Source of the DNA: Balneolaceae bacterium
GTDB lineage: Bacteria > Bacteroidota > Rhodothermia > Balneolales > Balneolaceae
Assembly: GCA_006969905.1 (NCBI GenBank)
Contig: CP030887.1
Coordinates: 1,116,001 to 1,180,000 of the forward strand
DNA length: 64,000 nt
Direction: 5' to 3'
The notes below the pieces were generated by a model. The model was given only the letters and a program-made list of their open reading frames with translations, was not told the origin of the DNA and ran no database searches. Position numbers and translations under genes: made by a program. How positions within the stretch are numbered: the stretch's first letter is position 1; each line of letters opens with the position of its first letter. Below, piece after piece: positions 25,638-34,414 of the stretch.

Positions 25638-26269
25638 TGCAGACTGCCAAAGAATATATTTCACAGTCTCGAAAAGCTGTTGAGCAGTTAATTGATAGTA
25701 TCAATTACTATGACAAAATATTAAATGAAGGAGTTATTGTATCTCCTTTTTTTGCAGATCATGGGACAGACGAACCATATCTAAACTGGCTATCCGAAAA
25801 CCAAGATTTGATAAACAAAGCTAAAGAGAAGTTAAAGTCTTATGTGGGATCTGATTTTTCAAGGGAGGCTTTATCAGGAGCTTTATTACAGATAGTTTAC
25901 CAAGGTATTAAGCTTTATCAAGAGCCAGTAAAGTCAGAGATAATTCCTAGGGAAATTAAAGAAGGCTTAAATAACAATATCAACGATATCAAGAAATGCT
26001 GGTTTGGTAGAATTGAAACAGATTGGGAGTTTCCAATTGGGGCAATTGTGTATGCTACTAGAAACCAATTCAATCACTTTGAGGAAGCTAAATTGAAGAA
26101 TAAATTCACATCTTTTGTTATTGAAAGAATTTCAAACAAAGACAGTTCTATTAAACATCGGCTTAAAGAGAAAAAACCTGTTGGGTATTATGTAATTCAA
26201 AAGTTAGAGTGGTGTGATATATACCAGTTCGATAAAGATTTTAAAGAATTGTTAGGAGTTACTTCTTAG
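25637..26269 (+). CDS. HEPN-like protein of unknown family
   Basis: A 210-residue, mostly helical protein without signal or membrane segments. Residues 139-150 read YATRNQFNHFEE, an R-N-x3-H motif (R142, H147) of the kind that forms the RNA-cleaving site of HEPN domains (Rx4-6H with a polar residue after Arg). Long helices flank it, as in that fold. The start is GTG 25637, overlapping the upstream stop, and the next gene starts one base after its stop. It looks more A+T-rich than tsaE and the transporter on either side. Annotation as a HEPN nuclease or nucleotide-binding protein is inference; it could also be an inactive relative. Confidence 0.5.
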   Translation: MQTAKEYISQSRKAVEQLIDSINYYDKILNEGVIVSPFFADHGTDEPYLNWLSENQDLINKAKEKLKSYVGSDFSREALSGALLQIVYQGIKLYQEPVKSEIIPREIKEGLNNNINDIKKCWFGRIETDWEFPIGAIVYATRNQFNHFEEAKLKNKFTSFVIERISNKDSSIKHRLKEKKPVGYYVIQKLEWCDIYQFDKDFKELLGVTS

Positions 26270-26270
26270 T

Positions 26271-26879
26271 ATGCAACCCATCATTGAAGGAATTATCCAG
26301 GGAGTAGTTCAAACCAGCACATTAGAGTGGATAGCGGTTATTTGCGGAATTGCCAGCGTGGTCTATTCCATGCGCGAAAATATCCTTGTATACCCAACCG
26401 GGATCATCAGTGTATTGATCTATGTGTACCTTGCTTTTGAGTACAAACTGTATGCAGATATGGGCGTGAATGGATACTACTTCGTGATGAGTGTATATGG
26501 CTGGTACTACTGGACAAATACTGAAGATGATAGGCCGCAGGTTCCTGTGACCAAAAACTCTTCAACAGAACACCTGTATTCATTAGCTATACTTTTTGGG
26601 GGTTTTGGTTTGTTGGTTTTTGTGTTGATGAACTTTACAGACAGCGATGTTCCAATCTGGGATGCAACCACCACAGCCTTTGCTATTCTGGGAATGTGGC
26701 TAATGGCCCGTAAAAAACTGGAAAGCTGGATTGCGTGGATCATCACCGATCTTATTTCCATTCCGCTCTATTTCTACAAAGGATTGGTACTTACCAGTTT
26801 TCAGTTCCTGGTATTTACCGTTCTGGCATTTATGGGTTACCTGGCATGGAAAAAATCTTATCAAAACTCCGGCAGCTAA
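26271..26879 (+). CDS. PnuC-family vitamin transporter (possibly thiamine-type, PnuT)
   Basis: A 202-residue membrane protein with seven or so hydrophobic helices. The family blocks are EWIAVICGIASVVYSMRENI, VYPTGIISVLIYVYLAFEYK, YGWYYWTN and WIAWIITDLISIPLYFYKGL. PnuC proteins facilitate diffusion of nicotinamide riboside, and close relatives carry thiamine or riboflavin. Its convergent neighbour, overlapping the stop by four bases, is thiamine pyrophosphokinase. In Bacteroidota, transporters of this family next to that kinase are usually thiamine carriers (PnuT). No TPP riboswitch was seen upstream, so the substrate stays open. Confidence 0.75.
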   Translation: MQPIIEGIIQGVVQTSTLEWIAVICGIASVVYSMRENILVYPTGIISVLIYVYLAFEYKLYADMGVNGYYFVMSVYGWYYWTNTEDDRPQVPVTKNSSTEHLYSLAILFGGFGLLVFVLMNFTDSDVPIWDATTTAFAILGMWLMARKKLESWIAWIITDLISIPLYFYKGLVLTSFQFLVFTVLAFMGYLAWKKSYQNSGS

Positions 26880-27502
26880 AGCTTTTCGCCGCTGCCGATA
26901 AATACCCCCAATTTTCCCGATGTAAATTCAACATGCACCGTCTTTTCAGTAACCATATTTGAAGTTCCATCCTGAACTCCGGGCTCAAGTATCTTGTCTT
27001 TCAGCGGGTATAAAACTCCCGAAGAAGTAAAACCTTTTACATGTCCCGATAAAGGGAAGAAAGAAATTATAGTGCCGGTTGGCAGCTCAGTCTCATAAGG
27101 GGATTCTACCATAAATGTTTCTCCATAGGTATCCCGGTAAACAAGCCGGTCAAACTGTGGGTGAAACTCAACAAGCGAGGAAAGGTTTTTTTGCTGATGA
27201 TCAATCCTCTTACCAAAAGCACCAAGTACCGAACAGGTTTTTGTCCCTTGTTCTAACGCATACTTCAGAGCTTTATCAAGGTCAGTAGAGTCCTGATCCG
27301 GGTCTTTTAGAACATTGATCCCTTCATGATTGAGATAATGAAAACTGTCCAGGTCGCCGATTACTATATCAGGAGTAAAGCCGTGCCCGATAATAGCATA
27401 TCCTCCGCTGTCAGCGCCAACTACCAGGTCGGCTTTGGAAATCTCTGTTTCCAGAAGTTTTTTAGTAGGGGGAGTCCCCCCGCAAACAATGAGTGCGTGC
27501 AT
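26876..27502 (-). CDS. thiamine diphosphokinase
   Basis: A 208-residue enzyme making thiamine diphosphate from thiamine and ATP. The N-terminal catalytic domain shows LVVGADSGGYAII, DIVIGDLDSFHYL and the acidic DPDQDSTDLDKALKYAL motif that binds ATP and Mg. SVLGAFGKRIDHQQKNLSSL closes it, followed by the C-terminal beta-sandwich that binds thiamine. Size and order match bacterial thiamine pyrophosphokinases. The stop overlaps by four bases that of a PnuC-family transporter on the other strand. Confidence 0.9.
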   Translation of the reverse strand: MHALIVCGGTPPTKKLLETEISKADLVVGADSGGYAIIGHGFTPDIVIGDLDSFHYLNHEGINVLKDPDQDSTDLDKALKYALEQGTKTCSVLGAFGKRIDHQQKNLSSLVEFHPQFDRLVYRDTYGETFMVESPYETELPTGTIISFFPLSGHVKGFTSSGVLYPLKDKILEPGVQDGTSNMVTEKTVHVEFTSGKLGVFIGSGEKL

Positions 27503-27594
27503 AAAAGAATTTTGAAAGAGGATCGAAAAAATTCAACCCAAAAAGAAATGGAAGTATGGGTAAAGAGGGTTATTTTGGTTTTTAAGGAGCAAAA

Positions 27595-28560
27595 ATGTAT
27601 CAACAACTTATTACAAAATTGTTATCACACCAGAACATCGGGGTATTCTCTCATATTCGCCCAGACGGAGATTGCCTGGGTTCCCAAATAGCATTATGCC
27701 AGTGGCTGAAAAAGAATGGTGTTAATGCCCGGGCTTTTAACGAGCACGATGCAACCAGGACACTGCAGTGGCTTACGGATTTTTGTAAACTGGAAAAACC
27801 GATAGGCTTCAATCCAGATGAATTTGATGCCTTTGTTTTTGTAGATGGCAATGCTCTCCATCGCTTTGGCGAAGTGGCTGAACAGCTTGGGGAGAGCGGA
27901 AAGCCGTTGTACATGATTGATCATCACCCTGATCCGGAGCCGGTTTTTGATACCTTTGTTTCGGATACAAATGCTACCTCTACCTGCGAGATGGTTTTTT
28001 TAATGATAGAGGAACATGATGTGAATAAAATTGATGAAGGGATAGCAAAAGCGTTGTATACCGGGATTATGACAGACACGGGTTCTTTTCAGTTTGACAG
28101 TGTGAAGCCGGTAACCTTCCGGGCTGTTTCTGAATTGATTGCGAGAGGAAAATTCACTCCAAATGTGATAGCTGAAGAAATATATTCATCAAAAAAAGCT
28201 GAGCAGCTACAATTAATGAGCATGGCTTTGGGCACTATAGAATTACATGAGAACCAACAAATAGCGACCATGTACGTTACAAAGGCCATGTTTGACGAAA
28301 CAGAAACCACCGGAGAAGACACGGAAGGATTTGTCCAGTATCCTTTGAGTATTGAAGGGATAAAGGCTTGTGTGTTTTTCCGGGAAGAAGCGAAAGATTC
28401 TTTTAAAATAAGCTTGAGGTCGCGCAGTAATATTGATACCAATAAGTGGGCAAGAAAAATGAATGGAGGCGGGCACAGAAAAGCATCCGGCGCCCGTTAT
28501 GAAGGCTCATTACAAGACGCGATTAAAACAGCATTGGCTATTGGAAAAGAACAACTTTGA
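27595..28560 (+). CDS. nrnA: bifunctional oligoribonuclease / PAP phosphatase NrnA, DHH family
   Basis: A 321-residue DHH phosphoesterase that degrades nanoRNAs and/or 3'-phosphoadenosine 5'-phosphate. Motifs in order are SHIRPDGDCLGSQIAL, DAFVFVDGNALHRFG, the DHH box MIDHHPDPEP, GIMTDTGSFQFD, and the C-terminal DHHA1 signature MNGGGHRKASGARYEG. ATG 27595 has a good AAGGAGC upstream. The DegP-like protease gene follows 15 bases after the stop. Confidence 0.9.
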   Translation: MYQQLITKLLSHQNIGVFSHIRPDGDCLGSQIALCQWLKKNGVNARAFNEHDATRTLQWLTDFCKLEKPIGFNPDEFDAFVFVDGNALHRFGEVAEQLGESGKPLYMIDHHPDPEPVFDTFVSDTNATSTCEMVFLMIEEHDVNKIDEGIAKALYTGIMTDTGSFQFDSVKPVTFRAVSELIARGKFTPNVIAEEIYSSKKAEQLQLMSMALGTIELHENQQIATMYVTKAMFDETETTGEDTEGFVQYPLSIEGIKACVFFREEAKDSFKISLRSRSNIDTNKWARKMNGGGHRKASGARYEGSLQDAIKTALAIGKEQL

Positions 28561-28575
28561 ACAAAAAGAAAGAGT

Positions 28576-29754
28576 ATGATTAAAACCGTTACGATTGTTT
28601 TTTTGTGTTTTTTGTGGATTGGATGTTATAAGCCTGAGATTCAACCTATTCCCACATCCATAACAGTTACCGGGCCAAGTGAAGCTACGGAAACTCAATC
28701 TGTACCCGAGGTTTCAAAAACTGAAGCGATTTCAGAAAGCAGAAGGAACGCAATAACTAATGCAGTAGAGAAAGCAAGTCCGGCTATTGTTAGTATTACA
28801 GTAACGGAGGTAGAGACTGGCTACGGACGTGAGTTTGATCCTTTTTTCTTTCGGTTTTTTGCCGTTCCGACCCAAAGGGAAGTAAGAAGTATGGGTTCCG
28901 GTTTTATTATCAGTGAGGACGGTTTAATTGTTACTAACGAACACGTAGCAAGTAAAAGCGCAAAAACCATCGTGGTAACACTCACTGATGGCACAGATTA
29001 TGAAGCAGAGCTACTGGGCTCTGATGAACTGGCAGATTTGGCATTACTCAAAATCAAAAATCCCGATAAGAAGCTCCCGTTTGTAAAATTCAGCGATAGT
29101 GAAAGTGTGATGGTTGGGGAATGGGCCATTGCTATGGGCAATCCATTTGGGTTATTTGCAGATGGCCAGCCGTCAGTAACGGTAGGAGTAGTAAGTGCTA
29201 CCAAAAGAGATTTTCGCCCCGATCCTAATGAGCCTCGTGTTTACATTGATATGATACAAACCGATGCGGCGATTAATCGTGGTAACTCGGGAGGGCCATT
29301 GGTGAATAGTGATGGTGAAGTGATTGGGGTAAACACTTTTATTTTTACAGGGGGTACCAGTAGCGGTTTTGTTGGGTTGGGTTTTGCCATACCCAGCGAA
29401 AGGGTTCAAAAAATTATAAAACAACTGGAAGAATCCGGCAATGTGTCCCTGGATTTTGATCCCGGTATGGAGTTCACTCAAATGACCCGCCAATTGGTGT
29501 ATCAGTATCGCCTTCCGGCCATCCATGGGTTGTTTGTGACCTCAGTAAATAAAAATGGCCCTGCTTACGAATGTGGTATCATGCCGGGAGATATCATCAT
29601 AAGAATAGGGAAAGACAAAGTGGGAAGCGAGATGCATGCCTGGGCGTTAATGCGGGAGTATGAGGAAGGCGAAGAGATGAAAGTGACGCTGGTTCGGGAA
29701 GGCAATCAATACGAGGCTAAAATGACACTTCGTAAAAGCGTGGCCGGGCGATAG
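28576..29754 (+). CDS. DegP/HtrA-type trypsin-like serine protease with PDZ domain
   Basis: A 392-residue envelope protease. The N-terminus looks like a lipoprotein signal (VTIVFLCFLWIGCYKP, lipid Cys 17), which is unusual for soluble DegP. The trypsin-like domain has the triad H123 (VTNEHVASK), D154 (LADLALLKIKN) and S238 (INRGNSGGPLVN). One PDZ domain follows at about 300-385 (GPAYECGIMPGDIIIRIG). By family it removes or refolds misfolded envelope proteins. It follows nrnA and converges on the enoyl-CoA hydratase gene with one base between. Confidence 0.88.
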   Translation: MIKTVTIVFLCFLWIGCYKPEIQPIPTSITVTGPSEATETQSVPEVSKTEAISESRRNAITNAVEKASPAIVSITVTEVETGYGREFDPFFFRFFAVPTQREVRSMGSGFIISEDGLIVTNEHVASKSAKTIVVTLTDGTDYEAELLGSDELADLALLKIKNPDKKLPFVKFSDSESVMVGEWAIAMGNPFGLFADGQPSVTVGVVSATKRDFRPDPNEPRVYIDMIQTDAAINRGNSGGPLVNSDGEVIGVNTFIFTGGTSSGFVGLGFAIPSERVQKIIKQLEESGNVSLDFDPGMEFTQMTRQLVYQYRLPAIHGLFVTSVNKNGPAYECGIMPGDIIIRIGKDKVGSEMHAWALMREYEEGEEMKVTLVREGNQYEAKMTLRKSVAGR

Positions 29755-29755
29755 G

Positions 29756-30511
29756 TTATTTTTGCTTATTCAGGAAATTTTCCACCCGGTTGATATGCTG
29801 TTCATCAACCCAAAGATCAGCAAAAGGATAAGCTTCGGCTGCTAAGGCTTTTAGTCGTTCCTGTGAATATTTTAAAGCACCTTCCTTAAGTGTTTTTATA
29901 TAAGCACGATCATTTTTGGTAAAGGGTTCCACCCAATCTAAAAGCTCATTCTCCAGGTTTTCTCCGGGCAAAATATCTTCAATAAGGCCTTCCCGGAGTG
30001 CGGTTTGGGAATCTATAATAGCGGCTTTTCCCAGCCATTTCAGTGCTTTTGATCGTCCGACTTTTTCAACTAACCTGGTTAAGCCTCCCCATCCGGGAGT
30101 TAGATAGAATCGGCCTTGTGTCATTCCGAATTTCACCCCGGGGACAGCAATTCTGAAATCATGGGCCAGCATCAATTCCACTCCCCCTCCATACGCATTC
30201 CCATTGATGAAGGCCACATTCCAGCAAGGGAGTTCTTCCAGTTCTATAAAAAGATGCTGGATACGCAACGACATATCCAGCGCTTCTTCTTTTGAAGTAA
30301 TTGCGTGAAATTCCCGTAAATCCCCTCCCGCAGCAAACGATTCCTTACCCGAACCTGTAAGAATGAGTACCCGGATTTGTTCTTCTGAGCGCACAGTCGC
30401 AATGAGGGTTTCAAGATCATCAACCGTTTTGAAATTGATAGCATTTAAAGCCTTGGGGCGATCGATGACGGCTTTTAGTACATGTTCAGAAATGCGTTGT
30501 GTGCGGATCAA
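29756..30511 (-). CDS. enoyl-CoA hydratase/isomerase family protein
   Basis: A 251-residue crotonase-fold enzyme. The opening VLKAVIDRPKALNAINF and the two oxyanion-hole regions, AAGGDLREF and FINGNAYGGGVELMLAHDFR, are standard. FGMTQGRFYLTPGWGGLTRL gives the substrate pocket; the second catalytic Glu of true hydratases is replaced here by Gln or Tyr, so the reaction may be isomerase- or decarboxylase-like. It starts with TTG 30511, the only in-frame start near the family N-terminus, and is followed on the same strand by nothing before 29754. Confidence 0.8.
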   Translation of the reverse strand: MIRTQRISEHVLKAVIDRPKALNAINFKTVDDLETLIATVRSEEQIRVLILTGSGKESFAAGGDLREFHAITSKEEALDMSLRIQHLFIELEELPCWNVAFINGNAYGGGVELMLAHDFRIAVPGVKFGMTQGRFYLTPGWGGLTRLVEKVGRSKALKWLGKAAIIDSQTALREGLIEDILPGENLENELLDWVEPFTKNDRAYIKTLKEGALKYSQERLKALAAEAYPFADLWVDEQHINRVENFLNKQK

Positions 30512-30522
30512 GATGATTTTAT

Positions 30523-30852
30523 TTATGCTTTAGACTGCTGTATCAACCAATCAATATAGTCTGGATTTCCTTCTTTGCTGGAAACAGGTAGCGAAATAAT
30601 GCAAGGGCATTCATAACTGTGTAGTTCGCATACCAGCTTGGTAAGCTCATCCATATTGGCCTGTATAGTTTTGGCAACAAGTATTACCTCGTTTGCTTCT
30701 TCAATTTTGCCTTCCCACCGGTAAATGGATTGCATCCCATTAAGGATGTTAATGCAGGCAGCGAGCCTTTGATTAACAAGAGCTTTTCCGATGTTCCGGG
30801 CTTCTTCTTTAGATCCGGTAGTTATATATACAAAGCGAAGACTATTATCCAT
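30523..30852 (-). CDS. cutA: divalent-cation tolerance protein CutA
   Basis: A 109-residue trimeric ferredoxin-like protein. The family signature is almost complete: FVYITTGSKEEARNIGKALV, NQRLAACINILNGMQSIYRW, EGKIEEANEVILVAKT and HSYECPCIISLPV. CutA is linked to copper tolerance in E. coli but its role is not settled. It is upstream of the enoyl-CoA hydratase on the same strand, 11 bases apart. Confidence 0.93.
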   Translation of the reverse strand: MDNSLRFVYITTGSKEEARNIGKALVNQRLAACINILNGMQSIYRWEGKIEEANEVILVAKTIQANMDELTKLVCELHSYECPCIISLPVSSKEGNPDYIDWLIQQSKA

Positions 30853-30928
30853 ACTGTAAGTTGGAAAAAGAGTACTTAAAAGCCAACGGTAAGAAGAAGA
30901 TTTTTCGGGTATAGATAGGTGGTTTTTG

Positions 30929-30960
30929 TTGGATTTTGAAAGTGATACTCCCTATCTTTG
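30929..30960 (+). promoter_or_regulatory. Bacteroidota-type promoter of tRNA-Leu
   Basis: TTG at 30929-30931, a 21-base spacer, then TATCTTTG at 30953-30960, which fits the TAnnTTTG -7 element exactly. It lies 15 bases before the tRNA. The same arrangement with the same spacer precedes tRNA-Lys at 55456. Confidence 0.75.
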
Positions 30961-30975
30961 CAAGCTCTAAATTTT

Positions 30976-31059
30976 GCGAGAGTGGTGGAATTGGTAGACA
31001 CGCTAGATTTAGGATCTAGTGCTTTAACCGGCGTGGGGGTTCGAGTCCCCCCTCTCGTA
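30976..31059 (+). tRNA. tRNA-Leu (anticodon TAG)
   Basis: An 84-base class II tRNA. The acceptor arms are GCGAGAG and CTCTCGT (a G-U at the base pair nearest the ends), with discriminator A. The D arm contains GGAATTGGTAGAC. The anticodon arm is CTAGA-TTTAGGA-TCTAG with anticodon TAG at 31010-31012, then a short variable arm (TGCTTTAACCGGCG) and a T arm GGGGGTTCGAGTCCCCC. No CCA is encoded. The trigger factor gene starts 63 bases downstream and may share its transcript. Confidence 0.95.
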
Positions 31060-31122
31060 CTCCTATCCTAATTAATTTCCTGTTCATTTTATTGAATTGT
31101 ATACCAAAACATTGGAGAAATC

Positions 31123-32412
31123 GTGAATATTTCGGTTAAAGAAGTTACCTCAGTAGACAAAGAACTTACTCTGACAGCACAAAGAGAAGAACTGCAAGAG
31201 TCTTTTGACGAAGCGTACAAAAAGTACAAAGGCCAAATTGCACTACCCGGGTTCAGGCCCGGAAGAGTGCCGTTATCAATGATCAAAAAGAGATTTGGTA
31301 CTGAAATTGAATATGAAGAGATCAATAAATGGGTACAGAAGATTTTTGAGAAAGATGTAGTGCCCGAGTATAACCCGGTGGGCGAAACAGAAATGATCAA
31401 CCTTAAGTGGGAAAACGATGAGCTTGAAGTAATCTTCAAAATAGGTACCAAGCCGGAAGTTAAGCTTAAAGATCTAAGCAAGATAAAAGTGAACAAAATG
31501 GTTCATGATGTTGCTGACGAAGAAGTTCAGGAAGAGATTGACAGATCGCTTGAAAATGAAGGCAACTGGGAAGACGTGGATGAGAAAGTTACCGCTGAAA
31601 ACAAGCTTATTGTAGATGTTGTTTCTTTGGATGAAAACGGAGAAGTAATTGAAGGTCAGGAAGACAAAGATCAGGTGATAGATTTACGGCAGGAAGGAGC
31701 CAAAGACTTTGTAAAGTCACTGAAAGGTAAAAAGCCCGGTGATGTAGTTGATATGGAAATGGGTGAGGGAAAAGAGAAAGACAGGTTCAGGGTAACCATT
31801 AAAAAAGTTCAAAAGCTTCACAAAGCAGAGCTTAACGAAGAGTTCATTTCTAAAAACAGTAACGGAGATGCTAAAACGGAAGATGAGTTCCACAGCTATA
31901 TAAAAAGCCAGATGCAGCAGTACTACGATCAAACTGCGGGCGATTTATTCAAGAATGATGTGGCTGATACCTTAGTTGAGGCACATGAGTTTGAAGTTCC
32001 GGAAGTTTTTGTTGAGCAGGTTCTCAACTCTTATGTAGAGCAGCTAAAGCAGCGGCAAGGTGGTAAATTGCCAGATAATTTCGATGATGTTGTGTATAAA
32101 GAGGAGATGAGAGAGCGGGGAATACGGGAAGCCCGTTGGTATTTTATCAGCCAAAAACTTCAAGAAACATTTGAAGATATCGAAATAAAACCCGAAGATA
32201 TCGACCAGTTCATTGGCATTGAAGCAGCACGTTTTGGAGCTACGGCAGAACAGTTGAAAGGCTACTATGCCCAAAACCCAGGCATGCTGGAACAATTACG
32301 AAGCAGTATCCGGGAAAACAAAGTATTTGAAAAGCTTGAAGAAGAAGTAAAAATTACTGAAGTGGACAAAGACAAATACCGAAAACTGCAAGAGAAGAAA
32401 TCGAAAAAATAA
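31123..32412 (+). CDS. tig: trigger factor
   Basis: A 429-residue ribosome-bound chaperone and prolyl isomerase. The N-terminal ribosome-binding domain has the signature [21 protein letters not shown] at about 35-55. A central FKBP-like domain and a long C-terminal helical domain follow. The FKBP region here (about 150-230) is weakly conserved. It starts with GTG 31123 with TTGGAGAAA upstream. It is the first of tig-clpP-clpX, the common bacterial order. Confidence 0.92.
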   Translation: MNISVKEVTSVDKELTLTAQREELQESFDEAYKKYKGQIALPGFRPGRVPLSMIKKRFGTEIEYEEINKWVQKIFEKDVVPEYNPVGETEMINLKWENDELEVIFKIGTKPEVKLKDLSKIKVNKMVHDVADEEVQEEIDRSLENEGNWEDVDEKVTAENKLIVDVVSLDENGEVIEGQEDKDQVIDLRQEGAKDFVKSLKGKKPGDVVDMEMGEGKEKDRFRVTIKKVQKLHKAELNEEFISKNSNGDAKTEDEFHSYIKSQMQQYYDQTAGDLFKNDVADTLVEAHEFEVPEVFVEQVLNSYVEQLKQRQGGKLPDNFDDVVYKEEMRERGIREARWYFISQKLQETFEDIEIKPEDIDQFIGIEAARFGATAEQLKGYYAQNPGMLEQLRSSIRENKVFEKLEEEVKITEVDKDKYRKLQEKKSKK

Positions 32413-32429
32413 TATTGAGACGAGTTACT

Positions 32430-33080
32430 ATGATTAAACAACCGATAGCATCACAACCCCTTTTCCAGGTTAACGAACCCATAGAAAGCAACCTGGTTCC
32501 TATGGTAATAGAGACCACCAGCAGAGGTGAAAGAGCCTATGACATTTATTCGCGCCTGCTAAAAGATCGCATCATCATTTTGGGTACGCCTATCAATGAT
32601 GTAGTTGCCAGTAGCATAGTAGCTCAAATGCTGTTTTTAGAATCCGATGATCCTGAAAAAGATATAAACCTGTACATAAATAGTCCCGGTGGAGTAGTTT
32701 CTGCGGGTTTAGCTATTTATGATACTATGCAGCACATAAAATGCGACGTAGCAACCACATGTATGGGTATGGCAGCCAGCATGGGTGCAGTATTGTTAAC
32801 TGCAGGTACTACAGGTAAAAGAAACTGCCTTCCTCACTCAAGAGTTATGATCCACCAGCCATTAGGTGGTGTTCAGGGTCAGGCAAGTGATATAGAAATT
32901 GAGGCGAAAGAAATCCTAAGAGTAAAAAAGGAACTCAGCCAGATTATTGCGGATCACAGTGGCAAATCTCTGGATGATATTTTAAAAGATTCTGACAGGA
33001 ATAACTGGATGTCTGCAGATGAAGCTAAGAAATATGGCTTGGTTGATAATGTAGTCACAAAGCCAAAGTCTGGTAAATAG
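32430..33080 (+). CDS. clpP: ATP-dependent Clp protease proteolytic subunit ClpP
   Basis: A 216-residue serine protease that forms the two-ring chamber fed by ClpX. The nucleophile is S117 ([12 protein letters not shown]) and the base is H142 ([11 protein letters not shown]). At the position of the third residue (49 residues after His, as in E. coli H122 to D171) stands N191 in [13 protein letters not shown], not Asp. Ser-His-Asn is known for Listeria ClpP1. Start ATG 32430 is preferred over TTG 32415. It lies between tig and clpX. Confidence 0.95.
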   Translation: MIKQPIASQPLFQVNEPIESNLVPMVIETTSRGERAYDIYSRLLKDRIIILGTPINDVVASSIVAQMLFLESDDPEKDINLYINSPGGVVSAGLAIYDTMQHIKCDVATTCMGMAASMGAVLLTAGTTGKRNCLPHSRVMIHQPLGGVQGQASDIEIEAKEILRVKKELSQIIADHSGKSLDDILKDSDRNNWMSADEAKKYGLVDNVVTKPKSGK

Positions 33081-33107
33081 ATTTTTTTTCCTTAGATTTA
33101 TTCTAAT

Positions 33108-34364
33108 ATGAGTGATAAAGAGAAGGATAGCAACGACATAGTGAACTGTTCGTTTTGCGGACGATCCAGTTTGGAAGTAAACAGCATGGTCGCTGGGCCG
33201 GGTGTTTATGTTTGTGATCGTTGCGTTGAAGATGCTTCGAGTATCATTAAAAGTGACCTCGCCTCCTTATCCAGAAGACGGGAACAATCTTTCAAACCGC
33301 TTTTAAAACCGGTTGAAGTAGTAGCAAAGCTTGATGAGTATGTAATAGGCCAGGAAAAAGCCAAAAAGACACTTGCTGTAGCTGTTTATAACCATTATAA
33401 ACGATTACGAAGTGATCACGGCGAGATGGACGACACGCTTATTGAAAAAAGTAATATTATTCTTCTTGGACCCACAGGTAGTGGTAAAACCCTTTTAGCA
33501 CGAACACTGGCCAATATCATCGATGTGCCGTTTACCATTGCTGATGCCACCGTTTTGACAGAAGCCGGTTATGTGGGCGAAGATGTGGAAAGCATTTTAA
33601 GCAACCTGCTACAAGCTGCTGACTATGATGTTGATCGTGCGAAACAAGGGATTGTATACATTGACGAAGTTGATAAAGTAGCCCGCAAGAGTGATAACCC
33701 TTCCATAACAAGGGATGTAAGTGGAGAGGGCGTACAGCAGGCACTGCTTAAAATTTTAGAGGGTACTATTGCCAATATTCCGCCAAAAGGTGGAAGAAAG
33801 CATCCTGAGCAAAGCTTTATCCAGCTTGATACCACCAATATCTTATTTATTTGCGGGGGTGCGTTTTCCGGATTGGAAGAGATTATTGCTCGTAGAAAGT
33901 CAAGTGGCACTATGGGCTTTAACCGCGCAGATGAGGTTAAATTTGATAAGAATAATCCGGAAATATTTACCCATGTTGAACCTGAAGATCTTCAGAAATT
34001 CGGGTTGATTCCTGAATTAATTGGTCGTCTCCCCATGATTTGTGGCTTGCATGAGCTTTCTGATGATGCCATGATGGATATATTGGAAAACCCTAAAAAC
34101 GCTATCACAAAACAGTACAAAAAACTGTTTAAAATGGAAGGGGTAGACCTCAAATTTGAAGACGAGGCACTTAAGTCAATTGTAAAGAGAGCTAAAGAAA
34201 GAAAGACAGGTGCCCGGGGGCTACGCTCTATTATGGAAGACGCAATGCTGGATATAATGTATACACTACCATCTATGAAGGATATCAAAACGTGTGTCAT
34301 TACTAAAGAGACTATAGAAAAGAAAGCTCCTCCCGTTTACGAAAAGCAAAAGGCATCGGCCTAA
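33108..34364 (+). CDS. clpX: ATP-dependent Clp protease ATP-binding subunit ClpX
   Basis: A 418-residue AAA+ unfoldase that recognises, unfolds and passes substrates to ClpP. The N-terminal zinc-binding domain has four Cys ([20 protein letters not shown]). Walker A is [13 protein letters not shown] and Walker [15 protein letters not shown]. The sensor-2 region is [11 protein letters not shown]. The ClpP-docking IGF loop reads MGF ([11 protein letters not shown]). It is 27 bases after clpP, with a weak hairpin and T-run after its stop. Confidence 0.95.
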   Translation: MSDKEKDSNDIVNCSFCGRSSLEVNSMVAGPGVYVCDRCVEDASSIIKSDLASLSRRREQSFKPLLKPVEVVAKLDEYVIGQEKAKKTLAVAVYNHYKRLRSDHGEMDDTLIEKSNIILLGPTGSGKTLLARTLANIIDVPFTIADATVLTEAGYVGEDVESILSNLLQAADYDVDRAKQGIVYIDEVDKVARKSDNPSITRDVSGEGVQQALLKILEGTIANIPPKGGRKHPEQSFIQLDTTNILFICGGAFSGLEEIIARRKSSGTMGFNRADEVKFDKNNPEIFTHVEPEDLQKFGLIPELIGRLPMICGLHELSDDAMMDILENPKNAITKQYKKLFKMEGVDLKFEDEALKSIVKRAKERKTGARGLRSIMEDAMLDIMYTLPSMKDIKTCVITKETIEKKAPPVYEKQKASA

Positions 34365-34414
34365 CTACCAGGCTCTGAGAAGGGCTTTTTCATGTAAAAC
34401 ACGTATGTTACAGC

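Noticed and set aside
26876-27594. TPP riboswitch near thiamine pyrophosphokinase
   Set aside because: The 92-base gap upstream of the kinase holds no THI-box sequence that I can recognise.
34365-34400. Terminator after clpX (AGGCTCTGAGAAGGGCTTTTT)
   Set aside because: The stem is only a few pairs with mismatches, so it was mentioned under clpX but not called.
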